64,000 bases of DNA from JAGREO01 sp020446285 (GCA_041398005.1 JAWKVP010000002.1:310001-374000); one strand, 5' to 3'; counted from the first letter of the stretch, positions 18,313 through 27,704 are shown. Program-made: numbers and translations. The notes: generated by a model from the letters alone, not told the origin.

Positions 18313-19686
18313 ATGAAGATCATCGTTGCCGGAGCCGGTCTGGTCGGGGCGAACATCGCCCGCTATCTCGCGAGCACCGGCAACGACGTCACCGTGATCG
18401 ACCAGCGTCCCGAACTCGTCCGGATGCTCGAGGACCATCTCGACATCCAGGGAATGATCGGCCACGCCGCCCATCCGGCCAATCTCGAGAAGGCCGCGGC
18501 GGGCGATGCCGACATGCTGATCGCGGTCACCCAGGTCGACGAGGTCAACATGATGGCCTGTCAGGTAGCGCATTCGATCTTCAACGTGCCCACCAAGATC
18601 GCCCGTGTGCGCCAGCAGGCCTATCTCGACAGCCGCTGGCAGACCCTGTTCGACCGCGATCACCTGCCGATCGACCATATCATCTCGCCCGAGGTGGAGG
18701 TGGCGCACGCGATCGCGCGGCGTCTGGAAATTCCGGGCGCGCTCACCGTCGTGCCGTTTCTCGGCGACCGGCTGCGCATGATCGGCTTCCGCTGCACCGC
18801 CGACACGCCGGTGGTGAAGACCCCGCTCCGCCAGCTTTCCTATCTCTTCCCCGACCTGCATCTCGTCTGTGTCGGCATCGTTCGCGGCGGCAGCTTCTTC
18901 GTGCCCGGCGGCGACGACCAGATGCTGGTGGATGACGAGGTGCATGTCGTCGTCGAGACCGCACATATCGAACGCGCGCTTTCCGCCTTCGCCCACGAGG
19001 ACCGCATGAGCGAGCGGGTCATCATCGTCGGCGGCGGCAATGTCGGCCTGTTTCTCGCCCGCGAGCTCGAGGAGCGTCATCCGGGCATGTCGATCAAGCT
19101 GATCGAGGCCGACCGCAACCGTGCCGAGGCGGCCGCCGACCGGCTGGAGCATACCACCGTCCTGTGCGGCGATGCGCGCAATCAACAATTGCTCGAGGAA
19201 GCCGACGTCCGCAATTCCCATGCGATCGTGACGGTGACCAACGATGACGAGGTGAACATCATGTCGGGGCTGATCGGCCGGCGCATGGGCTGCGGCCGCA
19301 GTCTCGCCCTCGTCAACAACAGCACCTACGACATTCTCATGGACACGATCGGCATCGATGTCGCGATCAACCCCCGCGAGACGACGGTCTCCAGCGTGCT
19401 TCGGCACGTCAAGCGCGGCCGCCTCGGTTCGGTCCACAGCCTTCGCGACGGCGAGGCGGAAATCTTCGAGGCGGAAGCGCTCGAAACCGCACAGATCGTC
19501 GACAAGCCGTTGCGCTCCCTGCGCATGGGCGGTGTCATCATCGGCGCCATCATCCGCGACGACAAGGTGATCGCCCCGCGCGGCGACACCGTGATCCAGG
19601 TCCATGACCGCCTCGTCATACTCGCCCGGAGCAGCATGAGCCGCAAGGTCGAACAGCTCCTCGCGGTCCGTCCCGACTATTTCTGA
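18313..19686 (+). CDS. trkA: Trk potassium uptake NAD-binding protein TrkA
   Basis: A 457-residue peripheral regulator of Trk K+ channels, made of two tandem RCK units. The first Rossmann motif is GAGLVGANIARYL near residue 7 and the second GGGNVGLFLAREL near residue 236; each is followed by a TrkA-C domain. It lies three bases after ntrX and is probably in the same transcript, as in many alphaproteobacteria. The TrkH/TrkG membrane partner is not in the window. Confidence 0.95.
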   Translation: MKIIVAGAGLVGANIARYLASTGNDVTVIDQRPELVRMLEDHLDIQGMIGHAAHPANLEKAAAGDADMLIAVTQVDEVNMMACQVAHSIFNVPTKIARVRQQAYLDSRWQTLFDRDHLPIDHIISPEVEVAHAIARRLEIPGALTVVPFLGDRLRMIGFRCTADTPVVKTPLRQLSYLFPDLHLVCVGIVRGGSFFVPGGDDQMLVDDEVHVVVETAHIERALSAFAHEDRMSERVIIVGGGNVGLFLARELEERHPGMSIKLIEADRNRAEAAADRLEHTTVLCGDARNQQLLEEADVRNSHAIVTVTNDDEVNIMSGLIGRRMGCGRSLALVNNSTYDILMDTIGIDVAINPRETTVSSVLRHVKRGRLGSVHSLRDGEAEIFEAEALETAQIVDKPLRSLRMGGVIIGAIIRDDKVIAPRGDTVIQVHDRLVILARSSMSRKVEQLLAVRPDYF

Positions 19687-19713
19687 AAACAACAACGAAG
19701 GAAACATCCGTCC

Positions 19714-20589
19714 ATGTCGCGCATCGCCTATGTCAATGGCCGCTACGTTCCCGTCGGCGCGCGGGCGATCGCCATCGAGGATCGCGGCTATCAGTTCGCC
19801 GACGGCATCTACGAGGTGATCAGGGTCATCGACGGAAAGACCGGCGATCTGGACCGCCATCTCGACCGTCTCGAACGCTCGCTGCGCGAGCTTGCCATCG
19901 AGCCGCCGATGAGCCGCGCGGCGCTGCGCACGGTGATCGGCGAGACATTGCGTCGCAACCGCCTGCGCCATGCCGTCGTCTACATCCAGATTTCCCGCGG
20001 AATCGCCCCGCGCAACCACATCGTGCCCGCAAGCGGCCGCGCGAGCCTCGTGGTCACCGTGCGCCGCGCGCGCCTGCCCTCGCCGCACGAGGTCGATGCG
20101 GGCTGCCGGGTGATCGCAATGCCGGACGAGCGCTGGCACCGCTGCGACATCAAGTCCATCGGACTTCTGCCCAACCTTCTGGCCAGGACGAAGGCCCATC
20201 GCGAGGGCGCGCGCGAGGCCTGGCTCGTCGATGACGACGGATTCGTGACTGAAGGATCGTCGTCCAACGCCTGGATCGTCGATGGCGAGGGCCGGCTCGT
20301 CACCCGCCCCGCCGGCACCGAGATCCTGGGCGGCATCACCCGTTCGGTGGTTCTCGAACTGGCCCGGAAACTCGGAATCGAGGTGGTCGAACGGCCCTTC
20401 ACGCTCGAAGAGGCAAGGGGCGCGCGCGAGGCGTTCCTGACCAGCACGTCGTCGCTGGTGATGCCGGTCGTGCAGATCGATGACAGTATTGTCGCAAACG
20501 GCGTGCCCGGCTCCATTACCAGACAACTTCAAGCTGAATATAGCCGGCGCGCCGGTCTCGACGTGCTGTACACACAACAGGATCGGTGA
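19714..20589 (+). CDS. dat: D-amino-acid transaminase
   Basis: A 291-residue fold-type IV PLP aminotransferase. The N-terminus (YVNGRYVP, IEDRGYQFADGIYEVI) and the Lys in CDIKSIGLLPN, the expected Schiff-base residue, match D-alanine/D-amino-acid aminotransferases. TEGSSSNAWIV and GGITRSVVLELA bind the cofactor phosphate. It would interconvert D-alanine and D-glutamate with their keto acids for peptidoglycan. Its place between trkA and hfq is conserved in related genomes. A branched-chain or aminodeoxychorismate lyase function is less likely from these motifs. Confidence 0.88.
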   Translation: MSRIAYVNGRYVPVGARAIAIEDRGYQFADGIYEVIRVIDGKTGDLDRHLDRLERSLRELAIEPPMSRAALRTVIGETLRRNRLRHAVVYIQISRGIAPRNHIVPASGRASLVVTVRRARLPSPHEVDAGCRVIAMPDERWHRCDIKSIGLLPNLLARTKAHREGAREAWLVDDDGFVTEGSSSNAWIVDGEGRLVTRPAGTEILGGITRSVVLELARKLGIEVVERPFTLEEARGAREAFLTSTSSLVMPVVQIDDSIVANGVPGSITRQLQAEYSRRAGLDVLYTQQDR

Positions 20590-20648
20590 TTTCACGGCCG
20601 TTTGCTGCATTGCTCTTGCGAAGCGCCTCGGGACGGGATAGCAGGACG

Positions 20649-20667
20649 GTCAATCATGTGGATTGAC
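20649..20667. promoter_or_regulatory. GTCAATC/GATTGAC inverted repeat upstream of hfq
   Basis: A perfect 7-bp inverted repeat with a 5-nt spacer in the 186-base dat-hfq gap, about 110 bases before the hfq start. It may be an operator or a small hairpin in a leader. No other gene can use it except hfq. Confidence 0.3.
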
Positions 20668-20775
20668 TGAGTGGGCGCACGCTCTACGTTGGTTGATCAA
20701 ATGGCTAGGCCAGAGCGCTAACCGCTATCCGCCCCGAAAACGGTTGCACGCTGAAAAACATTGAGGATCGTAGAG

Positions 20776-21051
20776 ATGGCGACCGAAAAACAGAATCTTC
20801 AGGACGTGTTTTTGAATCATGTCCGCAAAAACAAGGTACCGGTCACAATTTTCCTCATCAACGGCGTGAAACTGCAGGGTGTCATCAGCTCGTTCGACAA
20901 TTTCTGCCTGCTCCTGCGCCGTGACGGTCATGTCCAGCTGGTTTACAAGCATGCGGTTTCCACCGTGATGCCTTCGGCCGCGGTCCGCCTGTACGACCCG
21001 CCGCCCGAGGAACAGGGTGGACCCGCTTCCGGGCCGATGGAACGCGGCTAG
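20776..21051 (+). CDS. hfq: RNA chaperone Hfq
   Basis: A 91-residue Sm-like protein that forms a hexamer and pairs small RNAs with mRNAs. The Sm1 motif (FLINGVKLQGVISSFDNFCLLL) and the Sm2 YKHAVST motif are intact; the short acidic, Pro/Gly-rich C-terminus is typical of alphaproteobacteria. The ATG at 20776 gives the conserved MATEKQNLQDVFL start; the frame is open five codons further up. hflX follows 65 bases later, the usual arrangement. Confidence 0.97.
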   Translation: MATEKQNLQDVFLNHVRKNKVPVTIFLINGVKLQGVISSFDNFCLLLRRDGHVQLVYKHAVSTVMPSAAVRLYDPPPEEQGGPASGPMERG

Positions 21052-21116
21052 GCACCCTGGGAACAGTTCAGGGCCGGGAGCCCTTCTCGACCGACATACC
21101 CCGGGACCGGGCATGG

Positions 21117-22382
21117 GTGGTGCATCCGCTCATGCCGGACGCCGGTTCGGGAAAGCGTGACGCCGGCGCCAGGCTCGACGAGGCGCTTTCGCTCGCGCGC
21201 GCCATCGATCTCGACATTGTCGGCGGCGAGATAGCACCCGTGCGCTCGCCGCGTCCCGCCACGCTGATCGGCATGGGCAAGGTCGACGAGATCACCGCCC
21301 TCGTCGATGAGCGGGACATCGATCTCGTCATCATCGACGCCGCTCTCAGTCCGGTACAGCAACGCAATCTCGAACGCGCCTTCAAATCCAAGGTGATCGA
21401 CCGGACCGGTCTCATACTGGAAATCTTCGGCGAGCGCGCCGCCACCCGCGAGGGTGTGCTGCAGGTCGAGCTCGCCGCCCTCTCCTACCAGCGCTCGCGG
21501 CTGGTGCGCTCATGGACCCATCTCGAACGCCAGCGCGGCGGGCTCGGTTTCATCGGCGGTCCCGGCGAGAGCCAGATCGAGCTCGACCGCCGGCGCATCG
21601 ACGAGCGCATGGTCTTCATCCGACAGGAACTCGAGGACGTCCGGCGCACACGCGGCCTGCACCGCAAGGCGCGAAAGCGGGTTCCCTATCCCGTCGTCGC
21701 ACTGGTGGGCTACACCAATGCCGGCAAGTCGACGCTCTTCAACCGCCTCACCGGTGCCGGCGTCCAGGCCGAGGACAAGCTCTTCGCCACGCTCGATCCC
21801 ACCATGCGCACGCTGCGGCTGCCATCGGGAAAGAACGTCATCCTGTCGGACACGGTGGGGTTCATCACCGACCTTCCCACCTCGCTCATCGCCGCCTTCC
21901 GCGCCACGCTCGAAGAGGTGCTCGAGGCCGACCTGCTGCTGCATGTCCGCGACATCACCCACAGCGAGACCGGGGAACAGGCGCACGATGTCGTGCGGGT
22001 GCTCGACGAGCTCGGCGTGGACGAGCAGACGAGAAACCGGCGCATGATCGAGCTCTGGAACAAGGCGGACCTGCTCGAAGGCGAGCACCAGCAGGCCATC
22101 GTCACCGAAGCCGCCCGTCATGACGGGATCCGGCTGGCCTCCGCCGTCTCCGGCGAAGGTCTCGACGATGTGCTCACGCTGATCGACGCACGCCTTGCAA
22201 GGGACGACCGCACCGTCACCGTGCGCCTCGCCCACGATCAGGGATCGATCCTGAGCTGGCTGCACCAGCAGGGCCGGATCCTCTCGCGCACGGATGACGA
22301 GGACGGTTCCATCGTCGACATATCCCTCAACGAAACCGCCCTGAGCCAGCTCGAACAGAAGCTCGGGCGACGGATCGGCTAG
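21117..22382 (+). CDS. hflX: GTPase HflX
   Basis: A 421-residue ribosome-associated GTPase. The N-terminal HflX domain includes GGLGFIGGPGESQIE. The G domain has G1 GYTNAGKST, G3 DTVGF and G4 NKAD. HflX splits stalled ribosomes in stress. The start is probably GTG at 21117; an ATG at 21113 is out of frame, so the exact start is uncertain. It converges on mazG with a 42-base gap. Confidence 0.95.
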   Translation: MVHPLMPDAGSGKRDAGARLDEALSLARAIDLDIVGGEIAPVRSPRPATLIGMGKVDEITALVDERDIDLVIIDAALSPVQQRNLERAFKSKVIDRTGLILEIFGERAATREGVLQVELAALSYQRSRLVRSWTHLERQRGGLGFIGGPGESQIELDRRRIDERMVFIRQELEDVRRTRGLHRKARKRVPYPVVALVGYTNAGKSTLFNRLTGAGVQAEDKLFATLDPTMRTLRLPSGKNVILSDTVGFITDLPTSLIAAFRATLEEVLEADLLLHVRDITHSETGEQAHDVVRVLDELGVDEQTRNRRMIELWNKADLLEGEHQQAIVTEAARHDGIRLASAVSGEGLDDVLTLIDARLARDDRTVTVRLAHDQGSILSWLHQQGRILSRTDDEDGSIVDISLNETALSQLEQKLGRRIG

Positions 22383-22424
22383 TTTTTCCTGTTGGGATGG
22401 ACCATCTGAACGATCAGGAGACGC

Positions 22425-23240
22425 CTATCCCCGTTCCTCGCGCTTGGCCTGCTCCCAGAATTCTTCGAGCGCATCGAGGCCGGCGGTTGTCGCATCCTCG
22501 CCAGCGAGTTGCTCGACGCGGCGGAAGCGGCGCTCGAATCTGGCATTGGCGGCGCGCAGGGCGGCTTCGGGGTCGATACCCGTGCGCCTTGCATAATTGA
22601 CGATGGTAAACAGAACGTCGCCCAGTTCGGCGGCCTGCTCGTCCGTGTCCTGCGCAGCGTCCAGTTCGGCCAGTTCCTCGTCGATCTTCGCACGGATGGG
22701 AGGAAGCGTGTCCCAATCGAAACCGGTCCGGGCGGCGCGTTTCTGCAGTTTGGACGCGCGCGTGAGACCCGGCATGCCGAGCGGGATATTGTCGAGAACG
22801 CTTGCGCGCGTGCCTGCGGTCTCCGCCTTCGCCTGTCGCTCGCGCGCCTTGAGCTGTTCCCAGCGGTCGGTCTGGGCGGCGGCGTTTTCCACCCCCTCCC
22901 GGCCGAACACATGCGGATGACGGGCGATCATCTTGTCGGCGATGGCGTTGGCGACATCGTCGAACGCGAAGTGCCCCGCCTCCTCCGCCATCCTTGTGTG
23001 ATAGACCACCTGCAACAGCAGATCGCCCAGTTCCTCGCGCAGATCGGCGAAGTCGCCGCGTGCGATGGCGTCGGCGACCTCATAGGCTTCCTCGATGGTG
23101 TAGGGGGCGATGGTCTCGAAGGTCTGTTCGATATCCCAGGGACAGCCCCTCTCGGGATCGCGCAACCGCCGCATGACCTCGAGAATGCGGTCGATGCCGC
23201 GACCCTCGATCCGGCCGCCGCCCTCTCCCCCGTCGCTCAA
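22425..23240 (-). CDS. mazG: Nucleoside triphosphate pyrophosphohydrolase MazG
   Basis: A 271-residue protein with two MazG helical domains. The first has the EEAYEV, then DLREELGDLLLQVVYH metal-binding helices (about residues 50-85); the second has DEQAAELGDVLFTIVNYAR near residue 205. It hydrolyses NTPs to NMPs and pyrophosphate and removes non-canonical nucleotides. Its start overlaps the xseA stop (ATGA), so the two are coupled on the minus strand. Confidence 0.95.
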   Translation of the reverse strand: MSDGGEGGGRIEGRGIDRILEVMRRLRDPERGCPWDIEQTFETIAPYTIEEAYEVADAIARGDFADLREELGDLLLQVVYHTRMAEEAGHFAFDDVANAIADKMIARHPHVFGREGVENAAAQTDRWEQLKARERQAKAETAGTRASVLDNIPLGMPGLTRASKLQKRAARTGFDWDTLPPIRAKIDEELAELDAAQDTDEQAAELGDVLFTIVNYARRTGIDPEAALRAANARFERRFRRVEQLAGEDATTAGLDALEEFWEQAKREERG

Positions 23241-24640
23241 AGCAGTCGCCCCTGTTCGCCCGGCTTTTCCGCGGGCTTCGGTCTCGCACCGCGCGGGCGA
23301 GGCTCCCTGCCCTCGCGCAGCGGCTCGACGCGAAGCCGGCCGTCATGGAATTCGATTTCCATCGCCGCTTCGCCCGCCGCCGCCTCGCTCGACGCGATCA
23401 GTGTATCATCCGCCGTCCGGTGGACGAGCGCGTAGCCACGTTCCAGCACCCGCCTGTGACCGAGGCTTTCGAGCAGCTTGGAGAGGGCTTCGAGCCGTTT
23501 CGCATCATCGGCGATCCGCCGTTCGGCGAGTGCGGCGAGGCGGGTTTCGGGAATGGCCGAAAGCGAGCGTTCGCTGTGGCGCAGGCGGTCGGCGACGATC
23601 TCGGCGATCCGCTTCATGCGCTGGTCCACCCTTTCGCGCCGTTCCTCCAGCACGAGCAGCGGCGAGCGCAGTCTCAGCCGTTCGCCGAGATCGTCGAGAC
23701 GCTGGGTGGCCAGATCGAGCAGCATGCGCGGTTCGCCCAGTCCACGGGCAAGGCCTTCCACATGCCGTGCCGCATGGGTGAGCATGCGGTCGAAGGCGTG
23801 CACCTGCCGTTCGCCGAGCGCGCGCAGACCGGTCGCGAGTTCGTTGCGCACGGGTACGGCCATCTCGGCGGCGGCGGTGGGCGTCGGCGCCCGCCGGTCG
23901 GAAACATGATCGATGAGTGTCGTGTCGGTTTCGTGACCGACGGCGGAGATCAACGGAATGGTGCTGTCCGCCACCGCGCGGGCGACGATCTCCTCGTTGA
24001 ACGACCAGAGATCCTCGATGGAACCGCCGCCACGGGCGACGATCAGCAGGTCCGGGCGCGGTTCGACCCGTTCGAAGCCGCGAATGGCGCGGGCGATCTG
24101 CCCGGCCGCACTCTCGCCCTGCACCGCCACCGGCCACAGCAGCACATGGCTCGGGAAGCGTTCGGCGAGCCGGTGCAGCATGTCGCGGATGACCGATCCC
24201 GTGGGCGAGGTGACGATGCCGATGGTGCGCGGCAGGAACGGCAGCTTGCGCTTGCGCGCCGGATCGAACAGCCCTTCCGCCTCGAGCCGGCGCTTGCGCT
24301 CCTCGAACAGCGCCATGAGCGCGCCCGCACCGGCGGGTTCCATCTGTTCGATGACGATCTGGTATTTCGAACGGCCGGGATAGGTGGTGAGCTTGCCGGT
24401 GCAGATGACCTCGAGCCCGTCCTCCGGGCGGAAGGCGAGACGCGAGGCGGTGCCGCGCCAGCAGACGCCGTCGAGCACCGATTTGTCATCCTTGAGCGCG
24501 AGATAGACATGGCCCGAGGCGGCGCGCTTGAACCCGGAGATCTCGCCACGGACACGAACGAGCCCGTAGGCATCCTCGACCGTCCGCTTGAGCGCGAACG
24601 ACAGTTCCGAGACGGTATATTCATGAACGTTGCTGGCCAT
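23237..24640 (-). CDS. xseA: Exodeoxyribonuclease VII large subunit
   Basis: A 467-residue large subunit of exonuclease VII, which degrades single-stranded DNA. It has an N-terminal OB-fold (VRGEISGFKRAASGHVYLALKD), a catalytic core with GIVTSPTGSVIRDM, ARGGGSIEDLWSFNEE and SAVGHETDTTLID, and a coiled-coil tail for XseB binding. The ATG at 24640 gives the conserved N-terminus; the open frame further upstream is not family-like. xseB is not adjacent. It is divergent from the MsrQ-like gene. Confidence 0.95.
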   Translation of the reverse strand: MASNVHEYTVSELSFALKRTVEDAYGLVRVRGEISGFKRAASGHVYLALKDDKSVLDGVCWRGTASRLAFRPEDGLEVICTGKLTTYPGRSKYQIVIEQMEPAGAGALMALFEERKRRLEAEGLFDPARKRKLPFLPRTIGIVTSPTGSVIRDMLHRLAERFPSHVLLWPVAVQGESAAGQIARAIRGFERVEPRPDLLIVARGGGSIEDLWSFNEEIVARAVADSTIPLISAVGHETDTTLIDHVSDRRAPTPTAAAEMAVPVRNELATGLRALGERQVHAFDRMLTHAARHVEGLARGLGEPRMLLDLATQRLDDLGERLRLRSPLLVLEERRERVDQRMKRIAEIVADRLRHSERSLSAIPETRLAALAERRIADDAKRLEALSKLLESLGHRRVLERGYALVHRTADDTLIASSEAAAGEAAMEIEFHDGRLRVEPLREGREPRPRGARPKPAEKPGEQGRLL

Positions 24641-24786
24641 GCCCCCCCGTCTAGTGCACCGCACCGGGCTTGGCCAGACATGCGCACGACAAATGGATAC
24701 AATTGACATCGCCTGTCGGTGAAATCGTGACACAGACCGGGCGTAAAACGGTTCCTGTTCCTTCACCACACACCGAGACATTCGCC

Positions 24787-25431
24787 ATGTCGACACTGAG
24801 ATCCGTCTGGAATTCACCCTATACCTTCTGGTTGCTGCTGGCCCTGCCGTCGATCGGCATGATTACCGACGGGATCACCGGAGCCGCCAGCTTTCACCGT
24901 CTCGTCCATCCAACCGGCGAGTTCGCCGCCCGTTTCACCATCATCGCCATGGCCATCACCCCGTTGATGCTGCTCCTCGGCCGGCAGCGATGGCTGCTGT
25001 GGCTGATGGCCCGCAGGCGTCATATCGGCGTCGCCGCATTCGGCTACGCGGCCTTGCACACCCTCTACTACCTGCTCGACAAGGCTTCGCTGGACATCAT
25101 CATGGCGGAGCTGGCGCGTGCGGGAATCTGGACCGGCTGGTTCGCCTTCCTCATCTTCGTGCCACTCGCCATCACCAGCAACGACACCTCCATGCGCCGC
25201 ATGCGCAAGCTGTGGAAGAGCCTGCAACGCTGGGTCTATCCGGCCGCCGTGCTGACACTGGTCCACTGGCTGCTGGTCAGCCGGGGCATCGGCGGAGCCG
25301 TCGTCCATTTCGCGCCGCTGGCCGCGCTCGAAGCCTATCGCATCTGGCATGTGACCACGCGGCAGTCCCGCCGTCTCGCCCAGGCCGAAGCCCAAACCCA
25401 AGCTCAAGCCCAAGCTCAAGCCCAGGCCTGA
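24787..25431 (+). CDS. msrQ: MsrQ-like heme-binding membrane protein
   Basis: A 214-residue protein of the ferric-reductase-like transmembrane family with about five to six helices and conserved His residues (RRRHIGVAAFGYAALHTLYY; later WVYPAAVLTLVHWLL). This is the MsrQ (YedZ) pattern. MsrQ passes electrons from the quinone pool to the periplasmic methionine sulfoxide reductase MsrP, but no msrP gene is next to it. The C-terminus ends in an Ala-Gln repeat encoded by a six-base repeat, a slippage-prone tail. The start at 24787 gives the normal family N-terminus. Confidence 0.8.
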   Translation: MSTLRSVWNSPYTFWLLLALPSIGMITDGITGAASFHRLVHPTGEFAARFTIIAMAITPLMLLLGRQRWLLWLMARRRHIGVAAFGYAALHTLYYLLDKASLDIIMAELARAGIWTGWFAFLIFVPLAITSNDTSMRRMRKLWKSLQRWVYPAAVLTLVHWLLVSRGIGGAVVHFAPLAALEAYRIWHVTTRQSRRLAQAEAQTQAQAQAQAQA

Positions 25432-25436
25432 CAGTA

Positions 25437-26144
25437 TCAGCTGTCCCGCTCTCCGTCCGCCCCGGCGATGAAAACGAATTCCCTGCCGGGGCGATCGGGC
25501 GCATCGCGTATGTCATCGACGCGAAAACCCGTCGCCCGCAGGGAGCGGATGACATCATCCTTGCGGCGGAAGCGAAGCGTCGATTTCGACCTGAACAGGC
25601 TGTCATCGCGATGGAAGCGGAAACAGCTGAAAAAGCTCACCCGCTCGCCCGCCACCGCCACGCCCTCGTTCCACGCCTCGACGATGCCGATCCCCTCGAG
25701 ATCCCGTTGCCGTCGCGTCTTTTCCCCTGTCCAGTCGAGCCACGCCCGCCTTGCCGGATCCCGCGTCTCGAAGACGAGAAACCCGCCGGGTTTCAGGGCG
25801 CTTCGGATCGCACGCAGGACCGCCTCGAATTCCCCGTCACTGAGGAAGACCTGCGCCACATTCCCCGTCATGAAGGCAAGATCCACCTGCATCGGGGAAA
25901 GCGCCTGCGCATGCCCGTGAATCCAGCGAATTCCATCCGCACCGGGTTTCGAACACGCCTTGTCCAGCGATGCCTTCGCGGGCTCGAGTGCGGTGACCTC
26001 GAAGCCTTCCCGGTTCAGCAGGCAGGCGAGGCAACCGGTCCCCGATCCCACATCGAGGATGGAAGCAGCATTCAGCTCCCGTGCGATCCGCAGATAGTGA
26101 ACGAGATCCAAGCGCGCGCCCTCGAACGCATCATAAACCTCCAC
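25437..26144 (-). CDS. Class I SAM-dependent methyltransferase, probable 5' frameshift
   Basis: A Methyltransf_25-like protein. The SAM motif ILDVGSGTGCLACLL is followed by an acidic motif II (TALEPA) and a GGFLVFETRDP motif. As read, the only in-frame starts are weak (GTG at 26144). The family usually begins earlier with a segment like DDIFENPRLVEVYDAF, and that segment is encoded just upstream in the same frame without a start codon. An ATG at 26197-26199 begins a short frame (MSSGESAYS) that would join it perfectly if one base near 26172 were removed. Either the gene has a recent +1 frameshift or the sequence has an error there. The substrate is unknown. Confidence 0.72.
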   Translation of the reverse strand: MEVYDAFEGARLDLVHYLRIARELNAASILDVGSGTGCLACLLNREGFEVTALEPAKASLDKACSKPGADGIRWIHGHAQALSPMQVDLAFMTGNVAQVFLSDGEFEAVLRAIRSALKPGGFLVFETRDPARRAWLDWTGEKTRRQRDLEGIGIVEAWNEGVAVAGERVSFFSCFRFHRDDSLFRSKSTLRFRRKDDVIRSLRATGFRVDDIRDAPDRPGREFVFIAGADGERDS

Positions 26145-26207
26145 CAGTCGCGGATTCTCGAAGATGTCATCAGGAATACGCGCTCTCCCCCGACGACATG
26201 ATCCCGT

Positions 26208-26627
26208 TCACGGACCCACCTCGTGAACGGGGGCCGGATCGTCATCATGGTCATGATCGTCGTCATCGTCGCAGGTGCTGTTGTAGGACAGGCAGACGCT
26301 GTCGGAGGCGATCGCGAAGCCGACGGCCACGCCGGCACCGATGCCGAGGACGCTCCAGAGGACGATGGAGACATCGACATCGGCACCGAGCCTCGCCTCA
26401 CCGCCCCGGACGATGCCGAGTCCCAGCACATCGAGTGCCGATCCGTCGAGAGCGACCCGCATCATCTCGGGACGGAACCCCTCCCCCTCCCGCTCGCCCA
26501 CCTCCAGCGACAGCGCCACCGGCTCGCCCGAAAGCGGAACGTTCCAGTAGAGACGGCTGTCGAGTTCCGCCGCCCGTGCGGAGAACGGCAGGAGAAGCGA
26601 GAGAAGGATGGCGGACAGACGGTTCAT
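26208..26627 (-). CDS. Secreted hypothetical protein with Asp/His-rich tail
   Basis: A 139-residue protein starting at the ATG at 26627. A signal peptide is clear (about residues 1-20, ending SARA-A). The middle is a predicted beta-rich domain (LDSRLYWNVPLSGEPVALSLEV), then a Gly/Ala-rich hydrophobic segment (about 88-108). The C-terminus is a run of Asp and His (CDDDDDHDHDDD) that may bind metal ions. The family is not recognised. It lies between asd and the methyltransferase on the same strand. A GAGGTGGG-containing inverted repeat follows the stop. Confidence 0.6.
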   Translation of the reverse strand: MNRLSAILLSLLLPFSARAAELDSRLYWNVPLSGEPVALSLEVGEREGEGFRPEMMRVALDGSALDVLGLGIVRGGEARLGADVDVSIVLWSVLGIGAGVAVGFAIASDSVCLSYNSTCDDDDDHDHDDDPAPVHEVGP

Positions 26628-26687
26628 CCGGTCAGCATGAAACGTCACGAGCCCGCCTGTCCAGCATCAAAAGCCCGCGCAAGTACC

Positions 26688-27704
26688 CTAGATATAGCCC
26701 CGGTCGACCAGTGCCTGTGCGATCTGTACCGCGTTGAGCGCCGCTCCCTTGCGCAGATTGTCGGAGACGACCCACATGTTGAGGCCGTAGGGCAAGGTCG
26801 GGTCGATGCGCAGGCGGGAGACGAAGGTGGCATATTCGCCGACGCAATCGACATGGGTGACATATTCGTCGTTCCACGGATCGTCGACGACGATGATACC
26901 CTCGAACTCCATGAGCGCGTCGCGCGCCTGTTCCAGTTCGATTGGCTCGGCGAACTCGACATTGACCGCCTCGGCATGGCCGACGAAGACCGGCACGCGC
27001 ACGCAGGTCGCCGTGACCTCGATCTCGGCATCGAGTATCTTCTTGGTCTCGACGCTCATCTTCCATTCTTCCTTCGACTGGCCATCGTCGAGCATCCTGT
27101 CGATGCGCGGAATGCAGTTGAAGGCGATCTGCTTGGGGAAGACCGAGGGTTCCTTTTTGTCGTTCATGAAGATCGACTTGGTCTGCTCGAAAAGCTCGTC
27201 CATGCCCTTCTGCCCGGCGCCGGCCGTGGCCTGATAGGTGGAGACCACGACCCGCTTGATGCGGGCGATGTCGTGCAGCGGCTTCAGCGCCATGACCATC
27301 TGGATGGTGGAACAGTTGGGATTGGCGATGATGTTGCGGTTGCGGAAATCCGCGAGCGCCTCGGGATTGACCTCGGGCACCACCAGCGGTACGTCGGGCT
27401 CCATGCGGAAATGCGAGGTATTGTCGACGACGACGCAACCCGCCTCCGCCGCACGCGGTGCATGGATCGCGGACACCGCCCCGCCGGGCGAGAAAAGCCC
27501 GATGTCGCATCCCTCGAAGTCGAAGGTCTCGAGATCGCGGACCTTCAGCCGGCGATCGTCACCATAGGCGACCTCCTTGCCCACCGACTTCGACGAGGCG
27601 AGCGCGATCACCTCGTCGGCGGGAAACTTCATTTCGGCGAGGATGTTCAGGATTTCCGTACCAACAGCACCCGTGGCTCCGGCCACGGCAACGCGATAGC
27701 CCAT
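26688..27704 (-). CDS. asd: Aspartate-semialdehyde dehydrogenase
   Basis: A 338-residue enzyme that reduces aspartyl-4-phosphate to the semialdehyde for lysine, threonine and methionine synthesis. It has an N-terminal NADP-binding GATGAVGTEIL, the catalytic Cys131 in NPNCSTIQ, and the catalytic His region in CIPRIDRM and the following domain. The length is normal. It follows leuB by about 80 bases on the same strand, the usual alphaproteobacterial order. A GC hairpin (CCCCGGC/GCCGGGG, 27730-27762) lies in the gap. Confidence 0.96.
   Translation of the reverse strand: MGYRVAVAGATGAVGTEILNILAEMKFPADEVIALASSKSVGKEVAYGDDRRLKVRDLETFDFEGCDIGLFSPGGAVSAIHAPRAAEAGCVVVDNTSHFRMEPDVPLVVPEVNPEALADFRNRNIIANPNCSTIQMVMALKPLHDIARIKRVVVSTYQATAGAGQKGMDELFEQTKSIFMNDKKEPSVFPKQIAFNCIPRIDRMLDDGQSKEEWKMSVETKKILDAEIEVTATCVRVPVFVGHAEAVNVEFAEPIELEQARDALMEFEGIIVVDDPWNDEYVTHVDCVGEYATFVSRLRIDPTLPYGLNMWVVSDNLRKGAALNAVQIAQALVDRGYI

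Noticed and set aside
14627..20610. Very long minus-strand frames (up to about 1300 codons) opposite ntrY, ntrX and trkA
   Set aside because: They are antisense shadows of clearly recognised genes in high-GC DNA.
20649..20667. Riboswitch or sRNA gene upstream of hfq
   Set aside because: Only a 7-bp dyad is visible; there is no conserved leader structure or terminator to support an RNA gene.
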